Both the position numbers and the translations under genes were made by a program. Below, piece after piece: positions 22,160-33,000 of a stretch of DNA of 64,000 nt. This stretch comes from Polyodon spathula (Eukaryota; Chordata; Actinopteri; Acipenseriformes; Polyodontidae), in contig NC_054536.1 in NCBI RefSeq assembly GCF_017654505.1, positions 31,161,446 through 31,225,445 on the forward strand, given 5' to 3'. Every line of letters begins with the position of its first letter. Position 1 is the stretch's first letter. The notes under the pieces are model-generated. The model did not search any database. It was given only the letters and a program-made list of their open reading frames with translations, and had not been told where the DNA came from.

Positions 22160-22500
22160 CATTCCTGTGTTTCTCCTCATAATCCCTCCTCTCCCTCTCC
22201 TGCTTCTCTCTCTCTCGCTCCACCCTGTCTCTCTCCTCAGCTCTCCCTCCAGCTCTGTTCTTCTTTTCATCCCTCTTTCCTCAGCTCTTCCTCCAGCTCT
22301 CCTATCCTTTCTTCTAGCTCTCCTTTCTGGATTTCTACTCTCATCTTTGTTTTCAAGTTCTCCAGTTCTTTTAGGTGCATTCCCCTCAGTTCCTCTTCCT
22401 CATCCTTCAGTATCTCCTCTTGTCTTTGCTTCTGCTTGCTGGTACATCTCACTGGTGTAGTAGTTGCCATTGTTTCAGCATCTATATAATACACCATCCA
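22160..22500 (-). pseudogene. GIMAP-type GTPase pseudogene, coiled-coil segment
   Basis: The minus-strand frame reads a Glu/Lys/Arg-rich coiled coil with QKQRQEEILKDEEEELRGMH, LKELENLKTKMRVEIQKG and ELEERIGELEEELRKEG. This matches the charged helix that follows the AIG1 GTPase domain in GIMAP proteins. The frame ends in a stop at about 22268, with continuing but shifted Arg/Glu-rich sequence to 22160, where the CR1 LINE begins. Confidence 0.6.
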
Positions 22501-22504
22501 AGTT

Positions 22505-23930
22505 TTTGGGATTCAGCCGAATACCAAATCCATCTCAAAAGATTAGGCCGAATATCGAACCTACAAAAATGGTCAAGAAAACTGAAGAAAACTGTTGAAT
22601 GAAAATCAGACTAGTAGCTACTAACAAGGGCCGTGCACAATCTATAGTCTTGAGCCTTTTAGTTAACAGTTTTTTTTTATTACCAAATGGAACCTCTGAG
22701 TGTGCAGTCATATTCCCGGTACCTTGAGTTAGAAATCTCATGAAATGCTTTTTTTTTAAAGTTGTATCAAGTCTGTAAGTTCTTGCATGTGCTAAAGAGA
22801 GACAGTCCGCTGCCACGTTTGTAACCTACTTTACGATTTCAGCTTGAGTGCCTTTAAGTAAGATGACACTGGCTGCAACTCCATTGTCGTTTTTTATACA
22901 CAAATAAACTTACTTGATTTGAAAAACATCATGAATGATACAAGCAACTTCTTTACTTGGTTTGATTAAATGAGCAGTACACAATAAAATATGAAAGCTG
23001 ATTAATTTCAACAAACAACGACGACTTTTTAATGAAAAAAAAATACTGTAGCCTACTTCAATCAGAACATTATCCTGCTATATTATATTAAACCAAAACA
23101 ATAAAAAATATATAATAACGGCCTGGTTCTCTCTCGCCTTTTTCAATTAATATAATTTAATTGATAGAGAATAAAAACATACTAAGATAACAACTAACTA
23201 GCCTAAGTTTAATGAATCATTTTTGTAATCTACCAGCGGCTTCTGTTGCATACACGTCGCTGATACATCGTGCAGACCATGGGTCAAACCAAGTACTGTG
23301 AATGCCTTTAAATTTGTTTGTTTTTTAAACAATTTAAATGTAAAACCATAACAAAACATGTATACTGGCTTTTTAAAAAAATAAATACATTTAATAAAAA
23401 AGTATTACTTGTCCTGTGGTTGCCTTTAATTAATTTTTCTGCATGTACTACTACTTAGTATATGATGTAGAATACGTGAATGTAAACATCTAAAACTGGT
23501 ACGTGCAATACTCTTTCAAATAAACGTGTTGGGATTTTGAATGTGCGATTCTTTGGGAGGGTATTATTGTCATTGTTGCGCCCCGGCACCTCTATGTTTA
23601 CAAATTAAGCACTGACGAATGGAAATATATCCCTGAATAAGATTTTCGTTTGAAACTTACAGTTTACCGCTAGCCCTCTCCTCCCACAATAGAAACGTCA
23701 AAATACAGAACCGTTAACCTTTACAAGAAAGGAGAGCTGCATCTTTGCCATAATAACCCACTATTTTCTTTAAAGATGTTTCAACCTTTGTCACCTGATC
23801 TGAAAGCTATGAGGAGAAAATACCGTGATGAGTGACCTGAATCTCCCTGCAAAATAAAACCCACGTTGATTTAAATGCACCGTGTAACACATATCAAACA
23901 GGCTGCAAAATGGTCATTTCTTTTTTTTTT
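22505..23930. other. AT-rich insert within the GIMAP pseudogene
   Basis: No coding sequence is recognised. The left part (22510-22570) carries the repeated motif GCCGAATA (ATTCAGCCGAATACC and TTAGGCCGAATATCG), reminiscent of hAT-type subterminal repeats. The right end is a 16-T run at 23922-23937 next to the GTPase segment, which could be the poly(A) tail of a minus-strand retroposed insert. Confidence 0.4.
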
Positions 23931-23934
23931 TTTT

Positions 23935-24555
23935 TTATGAAACACAAAGGTTCCCAAATGCTTCAACTAGTATTGGCACGTTACAATAATGTAAAATGTA
24001 ATTTACTAAAGCATATTGTTCAACAACGTCTTGCACATCAGACAGTTGTAAAGTTACAAAAAATATATATTTCTGTGCATCATTTTTTTTATCATCCCCA
24101 TGGGTGAAAAGGATATTTGTGTTCCTCACAGCTCTCACCAAACAGCTGCTACACTTTATCAAAGAATTTGCAATATTGCTTTACTACAGACTCATGGCGA
24201 GTGTCAATAATTTCTTTTGAATATACCCGTATCACCAGGAGGAAAGCGTGGGGTACCAGGGCAAAGAGAGAAACACATCTCTCAATCTCAGCTCGGTCTG
24301 GGTATAACAAGTCTGGAGTGTCGACCACAGTGACCCGTCTCCCAGCCACTTCTCCTGTTCTCTTCTCACACGCCTTTGTTCTTGCAAAAGAGCTGGATCC
24401 AGATCTAAACTCCTCTCAGCCCAGGATGATGTTTCCTGCTGCACTCTTCCCTGCCTTACCATACAAGCTTCCCCCAAGTAACACGATCCTCAGCTCAGAA
24501 AGGGGCTGTGCAGATCTTGAGAAACAGTTTCTTCAGCCTCTTGTTCTGCAGCCAT
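23935..24555 (-). pseudogene. GIMAP/AIG1-type GTPase pseudogene, GTPase domain
   Basis: From a minus-strand ATG at 24555, preceded by a good splice acceptor (TTTCTCTTTAACAG), the frames give LRIVLLGG and GKSAAGNIILG (P-loop G1, degenerate), then ACEKRTGE, AGRRVTVVDTPDLLYPD (G3, DTP in place of DTPG), ERCVSLFALVPHAFLLVIRV, and FTHGDD (G4-like THGDD of GIMAPs). These are the ordered motifs of the AIG1 family, immune-associated GTPases at organelle membranes. Premature stops (near 24490 and 24418), frameshifts and a stop after FFDKV show it is a pseudogene. Its later segments lie at 22160-22500 and 18194-18475. Confidence 0.8.
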
Positions 24556-24771
24556 GATTCACCCTCCTGTTAAAGAGAAATAACAGTTTGTTCCTCTTAG
24601 AAATTAAAGCTTTCCATGTGAAGCCCTGGATTAGTTTTCTCCTTTTGTTGTCGTGCTGTGCCGAAAGAACACTCCCTGTCACACACAGATGACAGATTTG
24701 TTTCAATCAACTTAGAAACTTTCAAAACATTTCCAAAAATAAACTCTGTCTCTGGAAGTCGCTTTGGAGAA

Positions 24772-24773
<2 letters not shown>

Positions 24774-24836
<63 letters not shown>
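24774..24836. repeat. (AAT)n microsatellite
   Basis: About 21 uninterrupted AAT units. Confidence 0.95.
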
Positions 24837-24837
<1 letters not shown>

Positions 24838-25175
24838 GGGGGCACAAGGATTTTGCAGGTATGTAGAAACAAAGAGAGAAGGGAGGTGTATATGATGGGA
24901 TTTGAACTGTAGACATGCTGTGCACCTCCTACCCCTTACACACCCTTATCAGTAGGGCCCTACCCATTTCACAGCTGTGAAAAATGTGACAGACCCTGAC
25001 ATTCATTCTGCACCGTGAAATCTGGGCTGTTTTGTGTACTTTTACCCTGCACTAAAATCCAACTGAGTTATATTTACTGTTACAGGTTCCTGATGTGATT
25101 GTTAGCTTGTTTCAATTTACAAAAGAAAGCGAATCATGAAGTGCACGTGATTTATTGATTGACACTTGACAACAG

Positions 25176-26132
25176 CCAATAACTGGGCTCTGCTCCAAGA
25201 GCATATAGCTGCAGAATGAAGGCACGCACAGCGTAGCTCTCGCAGAGTAGCTCACACAGGGTAGTGATTTACACTGTGCTTCATTCACCCTCAACACCGC
25301 TACCACGTGATAATAAACAGGGTATGGGAAGGGGAGAACACTGAACATAGTGATTACCCTCGGAGAATTAACTGGTGATCTACGGTCAATACCCCATAAA
25401 CCTTAGGTTTAGGCTTAGGTTATTGTTATGAAATAGACTTCATTTTAGTATGGTGTGGCCATCTGGCTCCAGATTCACCGGACGCTTTGAGACAGAATGG
25501 ATTTTCAAAATTTCCCTTAAACTGAATGTGTAAATTAGCTACACCTTTGCTGAGATTAATCCTGTGGCGGAATTGCTATGCATAGCAAACAAGTCAAGCT
25601 GATCAGCTGCTTTCCATCAGATCTATAATAATTAGCTATGGATGAACAGGTGGGATGATGCTTTGCTTGGGAGAGTATTTCTATATTATTGGCGATTGAC
25701 TATCGACAAACAGAAAATAAATAGCGACTAAGTGGCTGCAAAAATAAATACATAATAATAACACAAATACCTCAGCATTTTATTCATTCTTATTGTAATA
25801 ACACACTTGTTTGATGCACATGGTAATTAAACACCGTTATTCACTTTAGCAAAGGTGTAATGGTTCATTAACACATTAATTGCTTTCAGTTTAGGGACAA
25901 CTTTGAAATCCCATTCTGTCTCAAAGGGTCCGGTAAATCTGGAGCTAGATGGCCATCCTATTTTAGTACCTAAATTCATCACCCTTATCATCTGATCAGT
26001 CTGTAGCCTATAATGATGACATCTATTACGAGTTGCGCACACAGCACTACCCTGTGTGAGCTACCCTGCAAGAGCTACGGTGTGGGAGCCTTCGTTGTGC
26101 AGCAATACCCCTCTCCTCTAACCACTGATTGG
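25176..26132. repeat. Long inverted repeat (foldback) inside the hAT relic
   Basis: The left arm (25176 to about 25560) recurs inverted at about 25835-26132. Matching blocks include GTAGCTCACACAGGGTAGTG (25240-25266 against 26043-26067), GATGGCCATCT/GTGGCCATCTGGCTCCAG, and CTTTGAGACAGAATGG. Identity is roughly 75-85% with indels. The spacer is about 270 bp. No coding sequence. It may be a separate MITE nested in the hAT. Confidence 0.7.
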
Positions 26133-26369
26133 TAAACACGGGCATCTGGGGCTTGTTTAGTACGACCTACAGATCTCAACTGGAGTACCATCTGGCGAGT
26201 CAAATTAGACCTAAATTAGTCCCAAATAAATCAAAAGGTGTTACAATCCTATACTACAGCGGATCATGTAAAATAATGTGGAAGCCAAATGTATACCAAA
26301 TAGTAGTATGAGCAGAAAAATATGTGAAAAGCACCGCGGGACAAAAAAAAATGTCAGTAATTTCCGACT

Positions 26370-26535
26370 TCACGTTAGCCTCTGGACAGACTGTCCAGCT
26401 ACAGACCTGTCTCTAGCTGCGCGCTGTCTGTCAATTCCAATAAACTCTGTAGATGCAGAGAGAGCTGTGCCTAAATACGGACAGGTGTTTACACCGCAGA
26501 GACAGGGAATGTATAGAAACTGCATTTCAGAATAG
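26370..26535 (+). pseudogene. hAT transposase C-terminal dimerisation (hATC) remnant
   Basis: The plus-strand frame reads TDCPATDLSLAARCLSIP, then INSVDAERAVPKYGQVFTPQ and RQGMYRNC. This is the hATC block, in which the pattern L-A...LSIP...S-x-E-R-x-F-S is typical; here ERAVPKYG replaces ERxFSxYG. The N-terminal BED finger and catalytic core are absent. Confidence 0.8.
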
Positions 26536-26860
26536 TTTTGAGTTACTGAGGCATACAATGATGTTTAAAACCAGAACAGTTTTTTTTTTTTTTTTTTTTA
26601 TAATAATAACAATAATAGAAACGCAACAATCAGAGAGCAATCCTCTGGATTTCAGTTTCATTTTCTCTTAGCTTTTCTACTTTGTTAGTCATCTGCTTTT
26701 AACTTCAGGCCTTTAAAATTTATATGTTGCCGTTTTGAACTACATGCTCATACTTTGTTACATCACCGTGAAATTTAAGATTTAAATAGCTGAAACCGTG
26801 AAATTTAAGATTTTGTTAAATGTTATGGCCGTGACATGTACAAGACATTAAGGGCCCTAC

Positions 26861-27360
26861 TTAATAGTAATACTTTAGTTTATCTGTTTGATTACAATAT
26901 TTAACATGAGCCATCTCTGGTCACAATGTAATGATTTTACTACCAACAGCATTAAACATTTGCTGGTGCTTCTGGGATATTCTGTAATTATTATAATATC
27001 ATTTTATTACAAACTAAACCAGTATTTCCTGGTTACTATTATTGTTCCTGTCTTTATTGTTATATTCTGCAAGTAGTATTGCATTGCATTGTGTGCCCCT
27101 TTGCAATACTGAGGAGCAGTGAGCCCAGCAGAACAGACAGGTAAAGACACAGAGTGGATGGATCAGGTTTCAAACTTGTCTGGCTACTCCAAAAGCAATG
27201 GAATCTTTCTTTTCCTTTCACTTTGTAATGGCTATTTAAAGACTAGACGGGAACATTGTGTTAAGACCTTGTGTAAATGTAAAGCAGCCTCAGACTGGCT
27301 TATTTAAACCACGCTTCAATACAGTAGATGCGTCCAGATGTATTTTTAAGCAAATCAAAT
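26861..27360. other. Unassigned intergenic sequence
   Basis: AT-rich stretch between the hAT relic and the minisatellite; nothing recognised. Confidence 0.5.
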
Positions 27361-27895
27361 ACAGTGTATTGTTTTATCATACACATACCCAGTCCAGTGT
27401 ATCGTTATATCATACACATACCCATTCCAGTGTATTGTTATATCATACACATAACCAGTGTATTGTTTTATCATACACATACCCAGTCCAGTGTATTGTT
27501 ATATCATACACATACCCAGTCCAGTGTATTGTTATATCATACACATACCCAGTCCAGTGTATTGTTATATCATACACATACCCATTCCAGTGTATTGTTA
27601 TATCATACACATAACCAGTCCAGTGTATTGTTTTATCATACACATAACCAGTCCAGTGTATTGTTATATCATACACATACCCAGTCCAGTGTATTGTTAT
27701 ATCATACACATAACCAGTCCAGTGTATTGTTATATCATACACATAACCAGTCCAGTGTATTGTTATATCATACACATAACCAGTCCAGTGTATTGTTTTA
27801 TCATACACATAACCAGTCCAGTGTATTGTTTTATCATACACATACCCATTCCAGTGTATTGTTATATCATACAGATACCCAGTCCAGCGTATTGT
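27361..27895. repeat. 33-bp minisatellite, about 16 copies
   Basis: The unit is CCAGTCCAGTGTATTGTT followed by ATATCATACACATAA, with variants CATACCCATTCC and TTTTATCATAC. One unit near 27450 is shortened. Because 33 is divisible by 3 and the unit lacks stops in several frames, long open frames appear on both strands; they are not genes. Confidence 0.97.
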
Positions 27896-27899
27896 ATCT

Positions 27900-28320
27900 A
27901 TTTTCTCCACTCACTGCAGTGTTTTACACAATAAAAACTCACTCATTCGGAATCCCGCGCATACAAAGCTGGAATCAATGTGTGTAATACACGCATTGGT
28001 AGCTTGATTGTATAAAAACAAGCAGCACAATAACTTATACAAAATAGTCTGGGCAAAGACTGAAACCAGGTGTAAACTTTCATTCACTTTTAAACAAATA
28101 TTCTGGCAAGAACTACTGCTTTCTGTCCATACGTTTTTCCTCTTAATAAAGCTGAAAAATGACTATATAACTGAAAATCCTATAATTGTAACTCACCGCG
28201 ATGTGGATCAGGAACCGAATCTTAACTGGATGAGGTACACTTTATCTTGGTCATGCCACCAGCCAAATTAGCCTTTTAAGATTGTCCCAATTGTGTCTTG
28301 ATTAACACTGCTATTATCAC
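27900..28320. other. Unassigned intergenic sequence
   Basis: No coding or repeat signal was recognised in this interval. Confidence 0.5.
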
Positions 28321-28322
28321 TG

Positions 28323-28450
<128 letters not shown>

Positions 28451-28667
28451 ACTTTACTTTTGAGATCCTTTAGTGAAACATTAAAAATAAATCAAATAAG
28501 CAACAAAATAATACAATAAAAATTAAAAATCCTTCTAAAACACTACCATAACTATAAAATCAAAATACACGACGAAGACCAAATAAAACCTTTTCCCTTT
28601 TTTTAAGTTAACACACACACACACACACAAAAAATAAAATTAAAATAAAATGTTGACATAATTTAAC

Positions 28668-28836
28668 TCAGCACACTCTGCCCCCGCCACTCTGCACGCC
28701 AGGCTGCTTCATTCTCTGTGTCAGAGTAGGTTTCTTGCAGGAGCGCCACACCCGCCTGCTTCTGATTTAAAAAGTCATAAAGTTGCGCTCTTTTAACAGC
28801 TTTAACATTAAAAGAGATAAAATTAGTTTTCTCCAT
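28668..28836 (-). pseudogene. Tx1-clade LINE ORF2, N-terminal endonuclease fragment
   Basis: From the minus-strand ATG at 28836 the frame reads MEKTNFISFNVKAVKRAQLY, DFLNQKQAGVALLQETYSD and TENEAAWRAEWRGQSVL. The pattern N-V-[NK]-G-x-x-x-x-x-KR at the start and FLQETH-like motif (here LLQETY) with a catalytic Glu is that of AP-type LINE endonucleases in Tx1/L1. The rest of ORF2 is missing. Confidence 0.8.
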
Positions 28837-29600
28837 TACAGCTAAAAAGTTAAAAAAAACAACAAGAAAACAATAACAAATAATATTCTATAAAAAACAG
28901 CCATTTTAAATAATTTTGTTTAACCATTTTCCAACAATTTTCTTCACATTCTGCACCATTTTCTTTACTCTAAATCTTTTTTGCTGACTTAATTCATCTA
29001 ACGTTTCTTTTTTAAAAGCCGTCTGTACAGAGTATAAATTTTTTTTTAAATCGGGGGAAATAATGTTTAACTTCTACGCCTTTCTTGTTTTTTGTAAGAT
29101 CCAAAAAGCCATTTATTTTCTCTATTGAGTATCTTTTTTTTTGGTGGCAGGTTGGCTGCCAAGGATATCAGAAGAAACAAAGCAAGACAGCTCCCCGTCC
29201 TCCGTCTCATACATCTCTTCATTTTCTTCCACTTCACTCACCCCAACTTGTTTTCAGCTCCTCACCGCTCCTTTCCGCTGATACAAGCTGCTCCAAACCC
29301 CACTGCCGAGTCAGGCACGGGATTTCCGCTGTCAGGCTGTACTCCCCCTTCTCCTCCAGGCATGTCAGTACAGCCGCTCGACCGAACTCCGGCCCATCAG
29401 CTAACGGTGCCTGTAGATCACCTCTGCGCTCCACAACCTTTGAGCTGGTGGCCGTATCCGGCTCAGCGACCTCTCTCAAATCACTGCACTTGAGCTCCGC
29501 TCCAGCACAATATCTGACAGCCCAACCGCACTTTTATTCCTTTTCTTGGTTGTCACTTAAGTGAACAGTCCTTCATTAACAGTACAATCAGTTGCTTGCT

Positions 29601-30360
29601 TCACAGCTTGCAAAGCAGGTTGGGGTGCAGGCTCTGCGTCATTCTGTGAAACCTCTGGGTCTGGGACGGGAGCCCCTTCTCCCCCTGCTCACCGACATCC
29701 TCAGCCACCTCCCCACCAGCATCTCCCTTCTCTTGTCTTGCCTCAGCCTTGTCTGTCTTATCCGGGCAATCTTTTCTCTGATGCCTGTGCTTTCCACAAT
29801 TAAAACACCTCACTGTGTCTGATGAAAGAAAAACAACACACTTCACTCCATCTACACTGAAATTCCAGGCAACTTCAATTATATCACTTGGATTTTCCAA
29901 AATAATAAACGCCCTTCTCCTAAAACACAAGATGTGTTTAACATTGGGATCTTTACACCCCAGAGGAATGGGTTTAATAGCAGATACGAGCTTCCCGTAT
30001 CTCGACAATTCATTCTCCAACAGACCATTCCTTAAAAACGGGGGAACACTGGACAGTATCACCTTAGTGACTGGTGAAACCAAGGGAGACACTTCCAAAA
30101 ACAAACCTCAAACATTAATCCTTTGCTCCACTAGCCGGTCAGCTTGAGCTACTTGGTTCAAAAAAATATATACGGCTTTATTCATTCTTGAAGCTGAACA
30201 TATGCTATTGTATCCTACAACTTCTCTCGCTGCTAACACACACTCTTCCACGGAGACACCGCCTTCCGGCGCATACAACGCACCCCATGTCAGCGACTCA
30301 ACCCCCCCAAACCCGGTGAATGAGACCCCATCGCTGGGGCTCACCCGGCAAAATTTCAAC
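29601..30360 (-). pseudogene. Tx1-clade LINE ORF1 (CCHC zinc-knuckle protein) relic
   Basis: The minus-strand frame 30360-30112 gives VSFTGFGGVESLTW, SICSASRMNKAVYIFLNQV and RLVEQ. After a frame change near 30110 it continues with LEVSPLVSPVTKVILSSVPP, ELSRYGKLVSAIKPIPLGC, LCFRRRAFIILENPSD and DTVRCFNCGKHRHQRKDCP, a CCHC knuckle (C-x2-C-x4-H-x4-C), then a Gly/Glu-rich region. This is the ORF1 protein layout of fish Tx1-type LINEs, an RNA-binding partner of the reverse transcriptase. The frameshift and the decayed C-terminal part (29550-29050) make it non-functional. Confidence 0.82.
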
Positions 30361-30489
30361 ACGAACACACACACACACACACACAAACAAACTATTATTT
30401 TTTACAACAAAATACAAACACTTTGAAAAACACTACTTCCATTCTTGCCCTACAACTGCTCACAAGCCCCGCCCACCATCCTTCAGTGA

Positions 30490-31466
30490 CCAAGACAGCT
30501 CAACTAGCTGATGCTTCATGAGCAATGGTGTCTAAGGTGATGTCAGCATGGAACTCCAAGGGAAAGACATCATCAGCAAAGGGCAACAGTGGGCGGAAGC
30601 ACATACTCCAGAATCATGATATCCGTGCATTAATTCAAAGTGCAAGGCAAATTTCAACCTGGGGCGCAAGCAGCCAGTTTCATCAAAACCGGTCCACCGA
30701 GAACTCCATAGAGCGGGATACCATAGTCGGGTTGCAGTGCACAAACCACTCATCACACCTGGCAATGCACGTTTGCGAGTCCAGTGGTGCAAAGAGCACA
30801 GGCAATGGACTACCGAGCTGTAGAGAAATGTGATATGGTCAGATGAATCATCCTTCACCATGTTCTTGACAAATGGACGAGAGCACGTGTGGCGCCAACC
30901 TAAAGAACTCTACAGTCCTGAGTGCTTGGTTCCAACAGTGAAGGGTTCTGGTGGTTCCGTAATGCTGTGAGGCACATTTTCCTGGCATGGTTTGGGTGCA
31001 CTCATTCCCTTAGAAGGCAAGGTCAATGCTAATCGCTACATAATGGTATTGAGTGATCATCTTCACCCCATGTTGCATTGTTTCTTTCCTGCTGGGAGGG
31101 GGTGTCTTCCTGGATGACAGCGCGCCCATTCACAGAGCACGTGTGGTCACCCAGTGGTTTGATGAGCATGACACTGATGTTATCCATATGTCATGGCCTT
31201 CTCAGTCACCAGATCTGGACCCAATCAAGCATTTATGGGATATTTTGGAATGACACCTGAGACAGCGTTTTCCACCTCTATCAACCAGGCGTGAGTTAAT
31301 TGACTTTCTCATGGAAGAATGGTGCCGCATCCCTCCTGCAGAATTCCAGAGGCTGGTAGACTCTATGCCACAGCACGCATACAGGCCCTACTGGCCGCAC
31401 ATGGTAGCCCAACACACTATTAAGTGACTTTACATAGGCGTTTCCATTTTTTTTGTCCACTACCTG
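30490..31466 (+). mobile_element. Tc1-like transposon, 5'-truncated, with transposase relic
   Basis: Frames 30525-30660 give ATVSKVMSAWNSKGKTSSAK-like helix-turn-helix sequence. The 31050-31250 frame gives FLDDSAPIHRARVVTQWF and SPDLDPIKHLWDILE, the second and third catalytic blocks of a Tc1 DDE transposase. The usual third acidic residue in PIENLW is replaced (PIKHLW), and stops interrupt the middle. The right end, reverse-complemented, reads TA|CAGGTAGTGGACAAAAAAA, a Tc1-family terminal repeat. The left terminal repeat is missing. Confidence 0.85.
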
Positions 31467-31815
31467 TATGTGTGAAAGGAGGTATAATTGAAGTGGACGG
31501 CAATTAATGTTTTTTTTTGTTTTGTTTTGTTTTTGTTTTTTTTAATGGATGTACATAAAATATTTAAATGATTTAAAAATAAATAACTGAAATACATTAT
31601 CGTTTGTAATCACTTCAACTTTTCATTAAATTAGAACAATTATAGATCATTTGAATTATAGATCAGCTATTACATTCCAATGAGCTATTACAGCATTTAA
31701 ACATGAGATATGTATTCAGCACATACAGAGATGCTTTCGATTAAAATAAAATAATAAACACAGACTGGATACGAGATACTCATCAGTGACAAACCACTCT
31801 CACCTGCCACAAAAT

Positions 31816-31818
31816 AAC

Positions 31819-31883
<65 letters not shown>
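31816..31883. repeat. (AAT)n microsatellite
   Basis: About 22 AAT units. Confidence 0.95.
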
Positions 31884-31886
<3 letters not shown>

Positions 31887-32196
31887 TCTTACCTGCAAAT
31901 ATTCAGTCTTTTCTGAATTCTTTCTTGGTAACGTGTCCATCTTCATTTTGGTTAACATTTCTTGAGAATTTTTCTTTTTTCTTCATTTCCTTCACCTGGC
32001 ACCGGTGTAAAATACCCTTTCTATCAGATACAGTAATATAGTGACAGACTGAATATATATTTTTAACAACAGTAACTGAACCTGCCGTTGAAATCGTCTC
32101 TCAGACCGACAGCGTTCATTGTGCTCACTGAAATGTTCAAGTGTGGCTCCTACTGGCCACGTGTACTGAAGTGGACGTTACAGTGCAATTGCATGA

Positions 32197-32217
32197 GACC
32201 AGAGAAGGGGGCGCTGT
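32197..32217 (+). promoter_or_regulatory. CTCF-like motif
   Basis: CCAGAGAAGGGGGCGCTG contains the AGGGGGCGCT core of the CTCF consensus. It lies about 1.6 kb upstream of the PTPN23 start codon. Single-motif evidence only. Confidence 0.3.
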
Positions 32218-32439
32218 TTCTTTAAATCCGGGTAAATGTCAACAGAACCTACTGCAGCCTCGTTTATTTTATTACTGTATTTGGTTGTATACTGACATCT
32301 AGTGGTCCAATACAATATTAACAATGACAGCAGTGTTTAAGCCTTCATTGACATGTAGGCTCTATTGTAACAGCTTGTTAGTGTTACTCAGTATTTATAT
32401 TGTTACAGGGTGAAACAGAACAAGTGTTTCTGAATATGG

Positions 32440-32990
32440 ACGTTTGATCTTGCTCAGATATTATTCAATAACACCACCCCTGTCCAGTAACCCCATCCCC
32501 TGTCTCACTGCTCTTGACTGGGTTCCTGTGGTGCTGCCTCTATTGCTTTTGCTATTGTGTGTAATACTGCCCCTACCTCAGCCCCCTCTCTCATTGCTCA
32601 TGCTACTGCACTTTCTCCTCTCGCTTGAGTTAGCTTTTTATATGTGCTTATCAACTCATTGGATCTTTCTGCTTCACATCCAAGAATTTTCTCCTAGCGC
32701 TGCCTCCATCTCTCTCCTGTGTTTCTCCTCCTACTCTCCCCTCTTTCTCTCCCTTCTCGATACAATCCTTCTCTAGCTCCGCCCTTTCTCTCTCCTCTCT
32801 TTTTCCTCAGCTCTTCCTCCAGTTTGATCCTGTGATTCTCTCCCTGTTCTTTCATCAGCTCTTCCTCCAGCTCTGATCTTCTCGTCTCGTTTCTGGATTT
32901 CCAATCTCATCTTCCTTTTCGTGTTCTCCAGTTCTTGCAGGTGCTTTGTCCTCTCAGTTCCTCTTCCTCCCTCAATATTGTCTATCCTTC
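32440..32990 (-). pseudogene. Second GIMAP-type tail fragment (coiled coil plus Gly/Ala tail)
   Basis: It is similar at DNA level to the coiled-coil and tail parts of the pseudogene at 18.2-22.5 kb, including TTCTGGATTTCCAATCTCAT (against TTCTGGATTTCTACTCTCAT) and the CAGTTCCTCTTCCTC and AGCGCTGCCT blocks. Minus-strand frames read HLQELENTKRKMRLEIQKRD and EEELRKKREERER. No GTPase domain is found next to it. It lacks the CR1 insertion and thus shows the uninterrupted arrangement. Decayed, no complete frame. Confidence 0.6.
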
Positions 32991-33000
32991 CTATATATGT

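Larger units (their letters stand above)
24953..26860 (+). mobile_element. hAT-family DNA transposon relic
   Basis: The left end starts TAGGGCCCTACCCATTTCAC and the right end, reverse-complemented, GTAGGGCCCTTAATGTC. Both ends then carry CACCGTGAAAT/CACGG-type subterminal sequence, as is common in fish hAT elements. Flanking CTTATCAG and TTAATAGT are only weakly alike as an 8-bp duplication. On the plus strand near the right side lies a hATC dimerisation domain remnant. A long foldback occupies 25.18-26.13 kb. Confidence 0.7.
31470..32435. other. Unassigned intergenic sequence
   Basis: It includes an (AAT)n tract (31816-31883) and a CTCF-like motif at 32197-32217. No coding sequence is recognised. 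Confidence 0.5.

Noticed and set aside
22167..22460. Plus-strand Leu/Ser/Pro-rich frame resembling a membrane protein
   Set aside because: Antisense of the GIMAP coiled-coil segment; the pyrimidine-rich strand gives spurious hydrophobic codons.
24658..24912. Poly-Asn / poly-Leu / poly-Tyr open frames
   Set aside because: Translation of an (AAT)n microsatellite.
27361..27895. CRISPR-like array
   Set aside because: The unit is a contiguous tandem repeat without unique spacers, and the context is a vertebrate genome.
27328..27987. Long open frames (up to 219 codons) on both strands
   Set aside because: They are produced by the 33-bp tandem repeat, whose period is a multiple of three; the translations are pure repeats.
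32444..32776. Plus-strand hydrophobic 110-codon frame
   Set aside because: Antisense of the second GIMAP tail fragment.
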